A DNA stretch of 64,000 nucleotides from Streptomyces sp. NRRL S-118 (GTDB lineage: Bacteria > Actinomycetota > Actinomycetes > Streptomycetales > Streptomycetaceae), in contig NZ_JOBL01000100.1 of NCBI RefSeq assembly GCF_000716335.1, forward strand, positions 57,883 to 121,882. The letters run 5' to 3'. Shown here in pieces: positions 43,028 to 52,025 of this stretch; the first letter of the stretch is position 1; every line of letters starts with the position of its first letter. Under the pieces are notes generated by a model, which saw nothing but the letters and a program-made list of their open reading frames with translations, did no database searches and was not told where the DNA came from. A program made the position numbers and the translations under genes.

Positions 43028-44332
43028 TCAGCCGGAAACCTCCCGGCCCCAGGTCCGCGCGCGCAGCGGCATCCCCGAAGCACCGGACTGCGGCGTCTTC
43101 ACGGCCAGGACCTGGTTGACCCCTATCCGGTTGCGCTCGAACGAGATGGCGGACGCCGCCATGTACAGCCGCCACACCCGGACGCGCCCGGGCGAGGTCA
43201 GACGTGCGGCCTCGGCCCCGTGCGCCTCCAGGTTGGCCACCCAGCGGCGCAGCGTGAGGGCGTAGTGCTCGCGGATGGCCTCCACGTCGCGCACCTCGAA
43301 CCCGGCCTCCTCCAGGGTGGAGGTGGTGCGGCCGACGGGTGCGAGCTCGCCGTCGGGGAAGACGTAGGCATCGATGAACTCGTCGACGTGGTAGGCGGTC
43401 TCGTCCGGCTCGGGGCGCCGCGAGATCTGGTGGTTGAGCAGCCGGCCGCCCGGCTTGAGCAGGGCGTACAGGCCGTCGGCGTACTCGCGGTAGCGGACGG
43501 CGCCGACGTGCTCGGCCATCCCGATGGAGGAGATCGCGTCGTACGGCCCGTCCCCGACGTCCCGGTAGTCCTGGACCCGGATCTCGACCAGGTCGGTCAG
43601 GCCCTCGTCGGCTATCCGCTTGCGTGCGAAAGCGGCCTGCTCCTCCGAGAGCGTCACGCCGACGACCCGGGCACCGTACTCACGGGCGGCGTGGAGGGCC
43701 ATGGAGCCCCAGCCGCAACCGACGTCCAGCAGCCGGTCGCCCTCCTTCAGGCCGAGCTTGCGGCAGACCAGGTCGAGCTTGTCGCGCTGGGCCTCCTCCA
43801 GCGTTCCGCCCTCGCTCCAGTACGCGCACGAATACACCATCGAGGGGCCGAGGACCAGCGCGTAGAAGTCGTTGCCGACGTCGTAGTGGTGTCTGATGGC
43901 CTCCTTGTCGCGCCGCCTGGTGTGCAGCGGACCGGTGCGCCGGCGGACCTCCTCGGCGGGCGGCGGGGGCGGCGGCCACGGCCCCGCGATCTTCACCAGT
44001 TCGCGCAGCGCCCTGCGCACCCGCGGGTCTCGCACGTAGTGGACGGCGTCCTTCGCCTCGCCGCCGCGCTCCCAGAGGAAGCCGGAGAGCCGGTCGAGCA
44101 CCTCGTACAGGTCGCCCTCGACGTCGATCTCACCGGTCACCCAGGCCCGGGCCAGCCCCAGCTCGCCCGGCTTCCACAGCATCCGCCGCAGGGCCCGCCG
44201 GCTGCGCACCACCAGCACGGGGCCGCCCGGAGGTCCTGCCTCGCTGCCGTCCCAGGCGCGGATCCGGACCGGCAGGGAAACCCCCAGCAGATCCTGGGCG
44301 AGAGTGTTCAGCCGCGACGCGGCGTCGGCCAT
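43028..44332 (-). CDS. cyclopropane-fatty-acyl-phospholipid synthase family methyltransferase
   Basis: The 434-residue protein has an N-terminal substrate-binding domain (about 1-140) and a SAM domain starting GDRLLDVGCGWGSMALHAAREYG. SSIGMAEHVGAVRYREYADGLY and HVDEFIDAYVFPDGELAPV follow, as in Cfa-type enzymes. It converts unsaturated acyl chains of membrane lipids to cyclopropane rings using S-adenosylmethionine. ATG 44332 has GGAGG 7 nt upstream. Specificity for lipid or mycolic-like substrates is not readable. Confidence 0.9.
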   Translation of the reverse strand: MADAASRLNTLAQDLLGVSLPVRIRAWDGSEAGPPGGPVLVVRSRRALRRMLWKPGELGLARAWVTGEIDVEGDLYEVLDRLSGFLWERGGEAKDAVHYVRDPRVRRALRELVKIAGPWPPPPPPAEEVRRRTGPLHTRRRDKEAIRHHYDVGNDFYALVLGPSMVYSCAYWSEGGTLEEAQRDKLDLVCRKLGLKEGDRLLDVGCGWGSMALHAAREYGARVVGVTLSEEQAAFARKRIADEGLTDLVEIRVQDYRDVGDGPYDAISSIGMAEHVGAVRYREYADGLYALLKPGGRLLNHQISRRPEPDETAYHVDEFIDAYVFPDGELAPVGRTTSTLEEAGFEVRDVEAIREHYALTLRRWVANLEAHGAEAARLTSPGRVRVWRLYMAASAISFERNRIGVNQVLAVKTPQSGASGMPLRARTWGREVSG

Positions 44333-44442
44333 GGTGACACCTCCGTGACGTCGGATCCCGGAAAGCTCGTCACCACGTAAACACCCAGAGCAACGGGATG
44401 CAGTCCCGTACGACGCAATGAGCGGGCAAAGAAACGCACGAA

Positions 44443-44476
44443 GGGGCCGCCCGCACCACGGATGGCGGGCGGCCCC
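44443..44476 (-). terminator. hairpin terminator after ndh
   Basis: GGGGCCGCCCGC (44443-44454) and GCGGGCGGCCCC (44465-44476) are perfect 12-bp arms with a 10-nt loop. On the minus strand TTCG follows. It lies 43 nt after the ndh stop. Confidence 0.7.
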
Positions 44477-44518
44477 TCGGTGAGCCCGGGGCGAACCGGG
44501 CTCAGGGCGGAGCGTGCG

Positions 44519-45904
44519 TCAGGAAGCCTTGGCCTTCTGCGGCGCCGACGCGGCGGACGACGCCTGCGGAGCCGGCTTGGCGGCCTCGTAGAACTCCTCG
44601 CGCGGCGACTCGATGGCGCCGAGCGAGACGACCTCGCGCTTGAGGAACACCGCGAGGGTCCAGTCCGCGAAGACACGGATCTTGCGGTTCCAGGTCGGCA
44701 TGGCCATGCCGTGGTAGGCGCGGTGCATGTACCAGGCGAGCCGGCCCTTGAGCTTGATCTTCACCTTGCCCATGACGATCATCGCGACGCCCTTGTGCAG
44801 GCCGAGACCGGCGACCGCACCCTTGTTGGCGTGGCTGTACTCCTTCTGCGGGAAGCCCCGCATGCCGGAGATCACGTTGTCGCCGAGGACCTTCGACTGG
44901 CGCAGCGCGTGCTGGGCGTTCGGCGGGCACCAGGCGTTCTCGTTGCCGGCCTTGCGGCCCACGAGGTCCGGGACCTGGGCGTTGTCGCCCGCGGCCCAGA
45001 TGTAGTCGCTGCCCTTGACCTGGAGCGTGGGCTCGCAGTCGACGTGGCCGCGCGGGCCGAGGGGCAGGCCGTAGCGGGCGAGGGCCGGGTTCGGCTTGAC
45101 GCCGGCGGTCCACACGATGGTGTTGGAGTCGACCTCCAGGCCGTTCTTCAGCACCACGTGGCCGTCGACGCAGGAGTCCATGGAGGTGTTGAGGTAGATC
45201 TCCACCCCGCGGCCTTCCAGGTGCTCCTTGCCGTACTGGCCCAGCTTCGGGCCGACCTCGGGAAGGATCTTGTCCGCCGCGTCGACGAGGATGAACCGCA
45301 TGTCCTCGCGGCTCACGTTCTTGTAGTACTTCGCGGCGTCGCGGGCGAGGTCCTCGACCTCACCGATGGTCTCCGCGCCGGCGAAGCCGCCGCCCACGAA
45401 GACGAAGGTCAGGGCCTTGCGGCGGACCTCCTCGTCGGTCGTCGAGTCGGCCTTGTCGAGCTGCTCGAGGACGTGGTTGCGCAGGCCGATGGCCTCCTCG
45501 ATGCCCTTCATGCCGATGCCCTGCTCGGCGAGGCCGGGGATCGGGAAGGTGCGGGAGACCGCGCCGAGCGCGATGACCAGGTAGTCGAAGGGCAGCTCGT
45601 ACGCCTCGCCGACGAGCGGCGAGACCGTGGCCACCTTGCGGTCCTGGTCGATGCTGGTGACCCGGCCGGTGAGTACCTCGGCCTTGGGCAGCACGCGCCG
45701 CAGTGGGACGACGACGTGCCGCGGCGAGATGCTGCCGGCGGCGGCTTCGGGCAGGAAGGGCTGGTAGGTCATGTACGACCGGGGGTCGACGACCGTGACG
45801 GTCGCCTCGCCGTAGCGCATCTTCTTGAGGATGCGCCGAGCTGCGTACAGGCCTACGTACCCACCGCCTACTACGAGGATCCTGGGACGCTCCGTGGTGC
45901 TCAT
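44519..45904 (-). CDS. ndh: type II NADH dehydrogenase
   Basis: The 461-residue flavoprotein has an N-terminal FAD-binding site ILVVGGGYVGLYAAR, an NADH-binding TFVFVGGGFAGAETIGEVED, and the FAD-ribityl segment YIWAAGDNAQVPD. A C-terminal membrane-binding amphipathic part has LKGRLAWYMHRAYHGMAMPTW. It passes electrons from NADH to quinone without proton pumping. ATG 45904 is chosen because the upstream in-frame sequence is not protein-like. A Rex-type operator candidate lies 309 nt upstream, matching the known control of ndh by the NADH sensor Rex in S. coelicolor. Confidence 0.93.
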   Translation of the reverse strand: MSTTERPRILVVGGGYVGLYAARRILKKMRYGEATVTVVDPRSYMTYQPFLPEAAAGSISPRHVVVPLRRVLPKAEVLTGRVTSIDQDRKVATVSPLVGEAYELPFDYLVIALGAVSRTFPIPGLAEQGIGMKGIEEAIGLRNHVLEQLDKADSTTDEEVRRKALTFVFVGGGFAGAETIGEVEDLARDAAKYYKNVSREDMRFILVDAADKILPEVGPKLGQYGKEHLEGRGVEIYLNTSMDSCVDGHVVLKNGLEVDSNTIVWTAGVKPNPALARYGLPLGPRGHVDCEPTLQVKGSDYIWAAGDNAQVPDLVGRKAGNENAWCPPNAQHALRQSKVLGDNVISGMRGFPQKEYSHANKGAVAGLGLHKGVAMIVMGKVKIKLKGRLAWYMHRAYHGMAMPTWNRKIRVFADWTLAVFLKREVVSLGAIESPREEFYEAAKPAPQASSAASAPQKAKAS

Positions 45905-45975
45905 GCCATCGAGTATCCACCCGCCGGAGGGGGGGTGCTCGTGCGCCCCTTCACAAGCTCTCGGGAGACCTCTGC

Positions 45976-46210
45976 TACACTGCGCGGCCCACGTGACCGA
46001 GGTCATGGCGCGGCAGGGGAACCACGGTGTAACGGAAGACGTTGTTCACCCCCGCTGAACTGGGCGTGCGAGCACCTTTTAACGGTGGACCGCCCCAGAG
46101 TTCACGCCTACGAAACACAGGCACAGGCCCGCTCCCGGGTGCGCGAAAGGGCCCCGGAGGGGGTTCCGGAGGCGCTTGAGCGGCTCCGTGACCCTCCTCG
46201 GGGCCCTTTT
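45976..46210 (+). ncRNA. candidate small RNA or leader region between ndh and ppx
   Basis: No gene reads through the 381 nt between ndh and ppx. On the plus strand TACACT (45976-45981) could be a -10 box, with a weak CACAAG 18 nt upstream. A strong hairpin at 46146-46209 (11-bp perfect GC arms, AAAGGGCCCCG with CGGGGCCCTTT) is followed by TTTTCC. The interval could be a plus-strand small RNA of about 220 nt; a short frame starting GTG ACC GAG may be translated instead. It could equally be the minus-strand leader of ndh. Confidence 0.35.
46146..46210. terminator. hairpin between ndh and ppx, possibly bidirectional
   Basis: AAAGGGCCCCG (46146-46156) and CGGGGCCCTTT (46199-46209) are perfect 11-bp arms around an inner CGGAG/CTCCG stem. 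The right arm runs into TTTTCC on the plus strand and the left into TTTCG on the minus strand. Confidence 0.65.
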
Positions 46211-46212
46211 CC

Positions 46213-46230
46213 TTGTGAAGAACTTCACGA
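46213..46230. promoter_or_regulatory. candidate Rex operator
   Basis: TTGTGAA (46213-46219) and TTCACGA (46224-46230) with a 4-nt spacer match the Rex consensus (TTGTGAA N4 TTCACAA) with one mismatch. It lies 309 nt before ndh. Rex represses ndh in S. coelicolor by established knowledge, and the match here is read from sequence. Confidence 0.6.
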
Positions 46231-46285
46231 ACTTTCCCGACGGCCCGTCCGGACGGGCGGCCGGAGGGCGCCCGTCCGGGGGCGG

Positions 46286-47200
46286 TCAGACCAGCGACAG
46301 GGCGATTCCGTCCAGAATGTCGTGCTCGGAGACCACGACCTCACGGGCGCCGACGCGGTCCATGACGGCCAGCAGGACCAGCGCTCCGGAGACGATGACG
46401 TCCACCCGGCCCGGGTGCATCACCGGGATCGCGGACCGCTCGTCGTGGGTCGAGCCGAGCAGCCGTGCCGTGACCTCCGCGACCTGGTCGTAGGAGATGC
46501 GGGAGCGGTGGATGGCGGCCGAGTCGTACGCCTCCAGGCCGAGCGCGATCGCGGCCACGGTGGTCACCGAGCCGGCCAGTCCGACGAGGGTGTCCGCCTC
46601 GCGCAGCGGGACGGTCGCCTCCGCCACGTCGAGGGCCGCCTCGATGTCCGCCCGGATCGCCGCGACCTCCTCCGGCGACGGCGGGTCGCTGCGCACATGG
46701 CGCTCGGTCAGGCGGACGCAGCCGATGTCCACCGACCGGGCCGCGCGGGCGTGCGCGGTGCCGACGACGAACTCGGTGGAGCCGCCGCCGATGTCCACGA
46801 CCAGGTACTCCTCGGCGCCGGGCAGCTCCTTGGTCGCGCCCGTGAAGGAGTACTCCGCCTCCTGGTCACCGGTGATGACCTCGGGCTCCACCCCCAGGAT
46901 GTCCAGCACGCCCCGGACGAAGTCGTCGCGGTTCCCGGCGTCGCGCGAGGCCGAGGTGGCCACGAAGCGCAGCCTCTCGGCGCCGTACTCCTTGATGACG
47001 GCGGCGTATTCGCGGCAGGCGGCGAAGGTGCGCTCCAGCGCCTCGGGCGCGAGGCGCCCGGTCCTGTCGACGCCCTGGCCGAGCCGCACGATCGTCATCC
47101 GCCGGTCCAGGTCGGTGACTTCGCCGGTGGCCGGGTCGATGTCGGCGACGAGCAGGCGGATGGAGTTGGTACCGCAGTCGATGGCGGCGACCCGGGTCAC
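46286..47200 (-). CDS. exopolyphosphatase/guanosine pentaphosphatase, Ppx/GppA family
   Basis: The 304-residue protein has the ASKHA fold with VAAIDCGTNSIRLLVADID at the N-terminus, SASRDAGNRDDF, VVDIGGGSTEFVVG, and GLAGSVTTVAAIALGL. At about 300 residues it is a one-domain form, shorter than E. coli Ppx (about 510). It hydrolyses polyphosphate or pppGpp. Its GTG overlaps the DUF501 stop by GTGA. The DUF501-Ppx pair next to DivIC and eno is a conserved actinobacterial block. Confidence 0.92.
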   Translation of the reverse strand: MTRVAAIDCGTNSIRLLVADIDPATGEVTDLDRRMTIVRLGQGVDRTGRLAPEALERTFAACREYAAVIKEYGAERLRFVATSASRDAGNRDDFVRGVLDILGVEPEVITGDQEAEYSFTGATKELPGAEEYLVVDIGGGSTEFVVGTAHARAARSVDIGCVRLTERHVRSDPPSPEEVAAIRADIEAALDVAEATVPLREADTLVGLAGSVTTVAAIALGLEAYDSAAIHRSRISYDQVAEVTARLLGSTHDERSAIPVMHPGRVDVIVSGALVLLAVMDRVGAREVVVSEHDILDGIALSLV

Positions 47201-47745
47201 TGCGCGTCCTCCCCGGTGCCGCCGGCCGTGGCGCAGGGCGTCACGCAGGGGCCCTTGGCCCACCACTCGGGCAGCATCGCCAGGGCCTCGTCGCCCAGCG
47301 GGTTCACCCCGGGGCCGGCCACGAGCGAGTGCGCCACCAGGACGTGCAGGCACTTCACGCGGTCGGGCATGCCGCCCGCGCTGGGGAAGCCCTCCAGGAC
47401 CTCGATGGCGTCGCGGCGCGCGATGTAGTCCTCGTGCGCGGAGCGGTAGGCGGCGGCCAGTTCGGGGTCCTGCTGGAGCCGTTCGGTCATCTCCTTCATG
47501 ACGCCGTTCGCCTCCAGCGTGCCGATCGCGGAGTTCGCCCGCGGGCACGTGAGGTAGTACGTCGTGGGGAACGGCGTGCCGTCGGGCAGCCGCGGCGCGG
47601 TCTCCACCACGTCGGGGTTGCCGCACGGGCAGCGGTGCGCGATGGCGCGCAGGCCGCGCGGCGGACGGCCGAGCTGGTCCTTGAACGCCGCGACGTCCGC
47701 CTCGGTGGGCTCGGTGCGTGCGGTCTGCGGAGGGGGCGTTTCCAT
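47197..47745 (-). CDS. DUF501 family protein
   Basis: The 182-residue protein has the DUF501 signature: LGRPPRGLRAIAHRCPCGNPDVVETAPRLPDGTPFPTTYYLTCPR near 20-65, with a metal-binding-like C-P-C and a later ...TCPR cysteine, and GMPDRVKCLHVLVAHSLVAGPGVNPLGDEAL. Function is unknown. The ATG 47745 has AGGCAGG upstream; 13 nt separate it from the DivIC gene. It is translationally coupled to ppx by a GTGA overlap. Confidence 0.9.
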   Translation of the reverse strand: METPPPQTARTEPTEADVAAFKDQLGRPPRGLRAIAHRCPCGNPDVVETAPRLPDGTPFPTTYYLTCPRANSAIGTLEANGVMKEMTERLQQDPELAAAYRSAHEDYIARRDAIEVLEGFPSAGGMPDRVKCLHVLVAHSLVAGPGVNPLGDEALAMLPEWWAKGPCVTPCATAGGTGEDAQ

Positions 47746-47758
47746 GCCTGCCTTGGTT

Positions 47759-48238
47759 CTACTTGTCCGTGGTGCGGTCGGCGCTGTCCACGCCGTCCCA
47801 GAGGTTGGAGTACCAGGGGCGGTCGGCCGCACCCTGGTCGGCGCGGCGCTGGCGCACCGCGTCGGGGTCGATCACGGTGTAGCCGGTCTCCCCCGGAAGT
47901 ACGTAGTGCAGGTGCTCGCGGGCCAGTCGCCTGATGTAGGCGTCGTCCTGCAGCCTGGCCTTCTCGTCCCGCAGCCGCTCCACCCGCTCGGCCGCCTCGG
48001 CCGCCAGCCGCTGCTGCTCGGCGATCTCGCTCTGCTGGGAGACCCACTGGCGCATCGGGTAGGCCAGGGCCACCACCATCGAGCAGACGACGAGCGCCAG
48101 GAAGGCCGCGCGTCCGGTGAGCCGCGAGCGGCGGTCCTGCCGGCGGCTCTGGGAGCGGTAGACACGGGCGGCGGTCTGCTCTCCGAGCAGCCGCAGTCTG
48201 GTCGCGGTGGAGAACCGGTCCCGGGCCATGCGTCCCAC
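47759..48238 (-). CDS. septum formation initiator, FtsB/DivIC family
   Basis: The 159-residue protein has a basic cytoplasmic start (RDRFSTATRLRLLGEQTAARVYRSQ), one membrane segment at about 45-62 (AAFLALVVCSMVVALAYP), a coiled-coil (EIAEQQRLAAEAAERVERLRDEKARLQDD) and a short extracytoplasmic tail. This is the FtsB/DivIC layout. It links FtsQ and FtsL in the divisome. GTG 48238 has GGGAGG just upstream. It belongs to the eno-divIC-DUF501-ppx block. Confidence 0.9.
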   Translation of the reverse strand: MGRMARDRFSTATRLRLLGEQTAARVYRSQSRRQDRRSRLTGRAAFLALVVCSMVVALAYPMRQWVSQQSEIAEQQRLAAEAAERVERLRDEKARLQDDAYIRRLAREHLHYVLPGETGYTVIDPDAVRQRRADQGAADRPWYSNLWDGVDSADRTTDK

Positions 48239-48319
48239 GCGCCTCCCTCTCCTGCGTACGTACGTCCCCGGACACGGTACGGGACCGTGGCCGGGGACGT
48301 ACGGAGGCTGGTGCGGTGA

Positions 48320-49712
<1,393 letters not shown>

Positions 49713-49802
49713 GCCGACGCCCGCCCCCTGGGACGAAAAAGGACCCGGGGGCTCCGATAGCAGGACAAAACCCCACAGTCTTACCCACCGGTAACCGGGA
49801 GA

Positions 49803-49847
49803 GCCCCGGCCCGGCGCGTACGGGGGAAGGAGCGCCGGGGCCGGGGC
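49803..49847 (-). terminator. GC-rich hairpin after rpfA
   Basis: GCCCCGGCCCGGCGC (49803-49817) pairs with GCGCCGGGGCCGGGGC (49832-49847), with one bulged base. It lies just past the rpfA stop (minus strand) and has no U-tract. Confidence 0.6.
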
Positions 49848-49865
49848 GGCCGGGGTACCGGGGGG

Positions 49866-50546
49866 TCAGCTCAGGTGGAGCTGCTGGCCCGGATGGATGA
49901 GATCGGCGTCCTCGATGATGTCCTTGTTCAGCTCGAAGAGCTTCTCCCAGCCGCCCTGGACCTTCTTCGTGGCGGCGATGGAGCTGAGGGTGTCGCCGGC
50001 CTGCACCTTGTACTCGCCGTCACCCTTCTCGACCTTCTTGCCGGTCGGGGTGGTCACCGTCTCCTGGGCGGGAGCCTTCGGCGCGGTGCGCTGCTCGCTG
50101 CGCGTGGTGGGCTGCTCGGCCGCGCGCTCCTGCTGCTGCGGCTGGGCCTGCTCGGCGGAGCCGCCGCTGTACGGGGTGCTGGACAGGCCGACGCCGCAGC
50201 TCGGCCAGGCGCCCTTGCCCTGGCCCGCGAGGACCTTCTCGGCGATCTCGATCTGCTGGGACTTGGTGGCCTGGTCGGCGGTGGCGGCGTACGCGGTGCC
50301 GCCGTACGCGGCCCAGGTGGAGGCCGAGAACTGCAGGCCGCCGTAGTAGCCGTTGCCGGTGTTGATGGACCAGTCGCCGCCCGACTCGCACTGGGCGACC
50401 TTGTCCCACTCGGCGGTGGTGGCGGCCGAGGCGGACGTGGCGCCCATCAGCGGAGCGGCGACGGCGACGCCGGTGATACCGGCGAACGCGGCGAAACGGG
50501 CGGCCTTGGACGGGCGACGGTGCTTGGACTTCCCGGAAAACAGCAT
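49866..50546 (-). CDS. rpfA: resuscitation-promoting factor with LysM domain (RpfA-type)
   Basis: The 226-residue secreted protein has an N-terminal signal region (about 1-42, with [23 protein letters not shown]). The transglycosylase/Rpf domain spans about 43-118 ([36 protein letters not shown], with catalytic Glu in CESGG). A Gln-rich linker and a C-terminal LysM ([33 protein letters not shown]) follow. Rpf enzymes cleave peptidoglycan to promote germination. The order eno-rpfA-rpfC matches S. coelicolor SCO3096-3098. The ATG 50546 has GGAGAAG 6 nt upstream, and a ydaO-type riboswitch precedes it. Confidence 0.93.
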   Translation of the reverse strand: MLFSGKSKHRRPSKAARFAAFAGITGVAVAAPLMGATSASAATTAEWDKVAQCESGGDWSINTGNGYYGGLQFSASTWAAYGGTAYAATADQATKSQQIEIAEKVLAGQGKGAWPSCGVGLSSTPYSGGSAEQAQPQQQERAAEQPTTRSEQRTAPKAPAQETVTTPTGKKVEKGDGEYKVQAGDTLSSIAATKKVQGGWEKLFELNKDIIEDADLIHPGQQLHLS

Positions 50547-50555
50547 GGAACTTCT

Positions 50556-50766
50556 CCTCACCGACGCCTGCGAGGTGAGCTGTCGGGTTCGGGCGTGAGC
50601 TGCCCGGCCGCGCGGTGTGCGCGGCTTCACCCCGAGCCGGACCGGCCGTCGTCTCCAACGGCCTGGGCCGGCACAAACCTTGGGTCCCCCGCTCCTGCCT
50701 TCGGCGCATGACGCGTCGACTGTTCCCTCACGGCCGGCGGCAGGATTCGGCGTTCCGGCCGGAGGG
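50556..50766 (-). promoter_or_regulatory. ydaO/yuaA c-di-AMP riboswitch of rpfA
   Basis: The 5' leader on the minus strand has the conserved ydaO elements in order: GCCGAATCCTGCC near 50745, GGGGGACCCAAGG, GGGGTGAAGCCGC, and the 3' block CCCGAACCCGACAGCTCACCTCGCAGGCGTC in pieces ending at about 50560. CTCACC (50557-50562 on the plus strand) pairs with GGTGAG (50574-50579), which lets a hairpin mask the ribosome site. Such riboswitches lower rpf expression when c-di-AMP is high, established for S. coelicolor rpfA. Confidence 0.85.
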
Positions 50767-50789
50767 GCCCGCGATGGCGAGCGATGACG

Positions 50790-50819
50790 ACCGTAGACAC
50801 AGTCGTCGCCGAAGTTCAA
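50790..50819 (-). promoter_or_regulatory. rpfA promoter
   Basis: On the minus strand TTGAAC (50814-50819) and TACGGT (50790-50795) are separated by 18 nt. Transcription would begin near 50783, giving a leader of about 240 nt that holds the riboswitch. Confidence 0.55.
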
Positions 50820-50931
50820 AGACGGACATCCCACCCAATCCGCCCCTACTGCCTGGCGCTTGACGGACGTTTGCGCAGGTGAGGGGCGGAACGGACAGAT
50901 CGTGCGTTCGTGAGATGCCAGTCGGCACAAA

Positions 50932-50945
50932 GAGACGCTTGTCTC
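50932..50945 (-). terminator. short hairpin after rpfC
   Basis: GAGAC (50932-50936) and GTCTC (50941-50945) form a small hairpin with a 4-nt loop, followed on the minus strand by TTTGTG. It lies 31 nt after the rpfC stop. It is weak but the only candidate. Confidence 0.35.
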
Positions 50946-50976
50946 ACTTACATAGAAGCGGACATAGCGGCACGGA

Positions 50977-51930
50977 TCACCCCGCCGGCTGCTCCTCAGC
51001 GGGCTTCAGGTCGAGGCTCTGGCCGGGCTGGATCAGGTCCGGATCCTCACCCACCGTCTCGCGGTTGGACTCGTAGAGGGCGGTCCAGCCTCCGGGCAGC
51101 TGGTGCGCGTCGGCGATGACGGAGAGGTTGTCGCCGGGGCGGACGGTGTACGAGCCGGGATCCTCGGACGCGGCGGACTCGCCGACGGCGGGCTCACGTG
51201 TCGCTCCGTCACCTCGCGAAGCGTGTTCGCCCTTTTCGCGCTCGGTGACCGAATTGTCGTCGTTCGTGGCGCTTTCACCCTCGGGAGCCGCCGGACCGGC
51301 CGTCTCGGCGGACTCGGCCGGGTCGGGCTCGCCGCGGTGCTTGCCGGTGCCCGGTGCCACCGGCTCCGTGGGCTCGACCCGCTCGGTGGGCCGGGACTCG
51401 GCCGGCTCGGTGGGCAGGAGGCTCTCCACCGGGTCCGCGGGGGTCGCGGGCGCGGCGGGGTCCGACGGCTCCAGGGGGTCGGAGGAGTCGGCCGGCTCGG
51501 GCGCCTGCACGGTCTTCTCGGGCGTGACCTCCGGGCTCGTCCCGGCCGCCTCGCCGGAGGCACCGAGGCCCGCGATCGGGGCGCAGGTCTCCCACGCCTT
51601 CTCGCCGGTCGCGGCGTAAACCTTCTCGGCGACGGCTATCTGCTGGGCGCGGCTGGCCAGGTCGGGGCGCAGGGCGTACTGCGTGCCGCCGTACGCGTCC
51701 CAGGTCTCCTGGGAGAGCTGGAGGCCGCCGTAATAGCCGTTGCCCATGTCGGCGCTCCACGCGCCGCCGGACTCGCACTCGGCCACCCGGTCCCACGTGG
51801 TGGCGTCGACCGCGGACGCGGATCCCGCGCCCAGCAACGGAAGGGCGAGGGCGGATCCGGTCACCCCCGCGGCGACGACGATGGCGGGGGCTTGACGGGG
51901 TCGTCGGTGACGGCCGTTCCCGGAGCGCAT
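50977..51930 (-). CDS. rpfC: resuscitation-promoting factor with LysM domain (RpfC-type)
   Basis: The 317-residue secreted protein has a Tat- or Sec-like signal ([34 protein letters not shown]). The Rpf domain (about 40-118: [34 protein letters not shown], with the catalytic Glu in ECESGG) is followed by a long Pro/Ser/Glu linker (about 130-265) and a C-terminal LysM ([29 protein letters not shown]). ATG 51930 has AAGG upstream. It lies next to rpfA, as in S. coelicolor, but its short leader has no riboswitch. Confidence 0.9.
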   Translation of the reverse strand: MRSGNGRHRRPRQAPAIVVAAGVTGSALALPLLGAGSASAVDATTWDRVAECESGGAWSADMGNGYYGGLQLSQETWDAYGGTQYALRPDLASRAQQIAVAEKVYAATGEKAWETCAPIAGLGASGEAAGTSPEVTPEKTVQAPEPADSSDPLEPSDPAAPATPADPVESLLPTEPAESRPTERVEPTEPVAPGTGKHRGEPDPAESAETAGPAAPEGESATNDDNSVTEREKGEHASRGDGATREPAVGESAASEDPGSYTVRPGDNLSVIADAHQLPGGWTALYESNRETVGEDPDLIQPGQSLDLKPAEEQPAG

Positions 51931-51968
51931 GCGGTGCTGCCTTTCGCGTGACTGCTGAGGTGGGGGTG

Positions 51969-51998
51969 AACGTAGCGGCATTCGAACGTCAGTCACAA
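51969..51998 (-). promoter_or_regulatory. rpfC promoter
   Basis: On the minus strand TTGTGA (51993-51998) and TACGTT (51969-51974) are separated by 18 nt. The predicted leader is about 30 nt long, unlike rpfA. Confidence 0.55.
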
Positions 51999-52025
51999 GT
52001 CGATGCAGCGGAGATAACGCGAAGA

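Noticed and set aside
49866..51930. Two Rpf genes as one gene split by a frameshift
   Set aside because: Each has its own promoter, start, Rpf domain and LysM domain.
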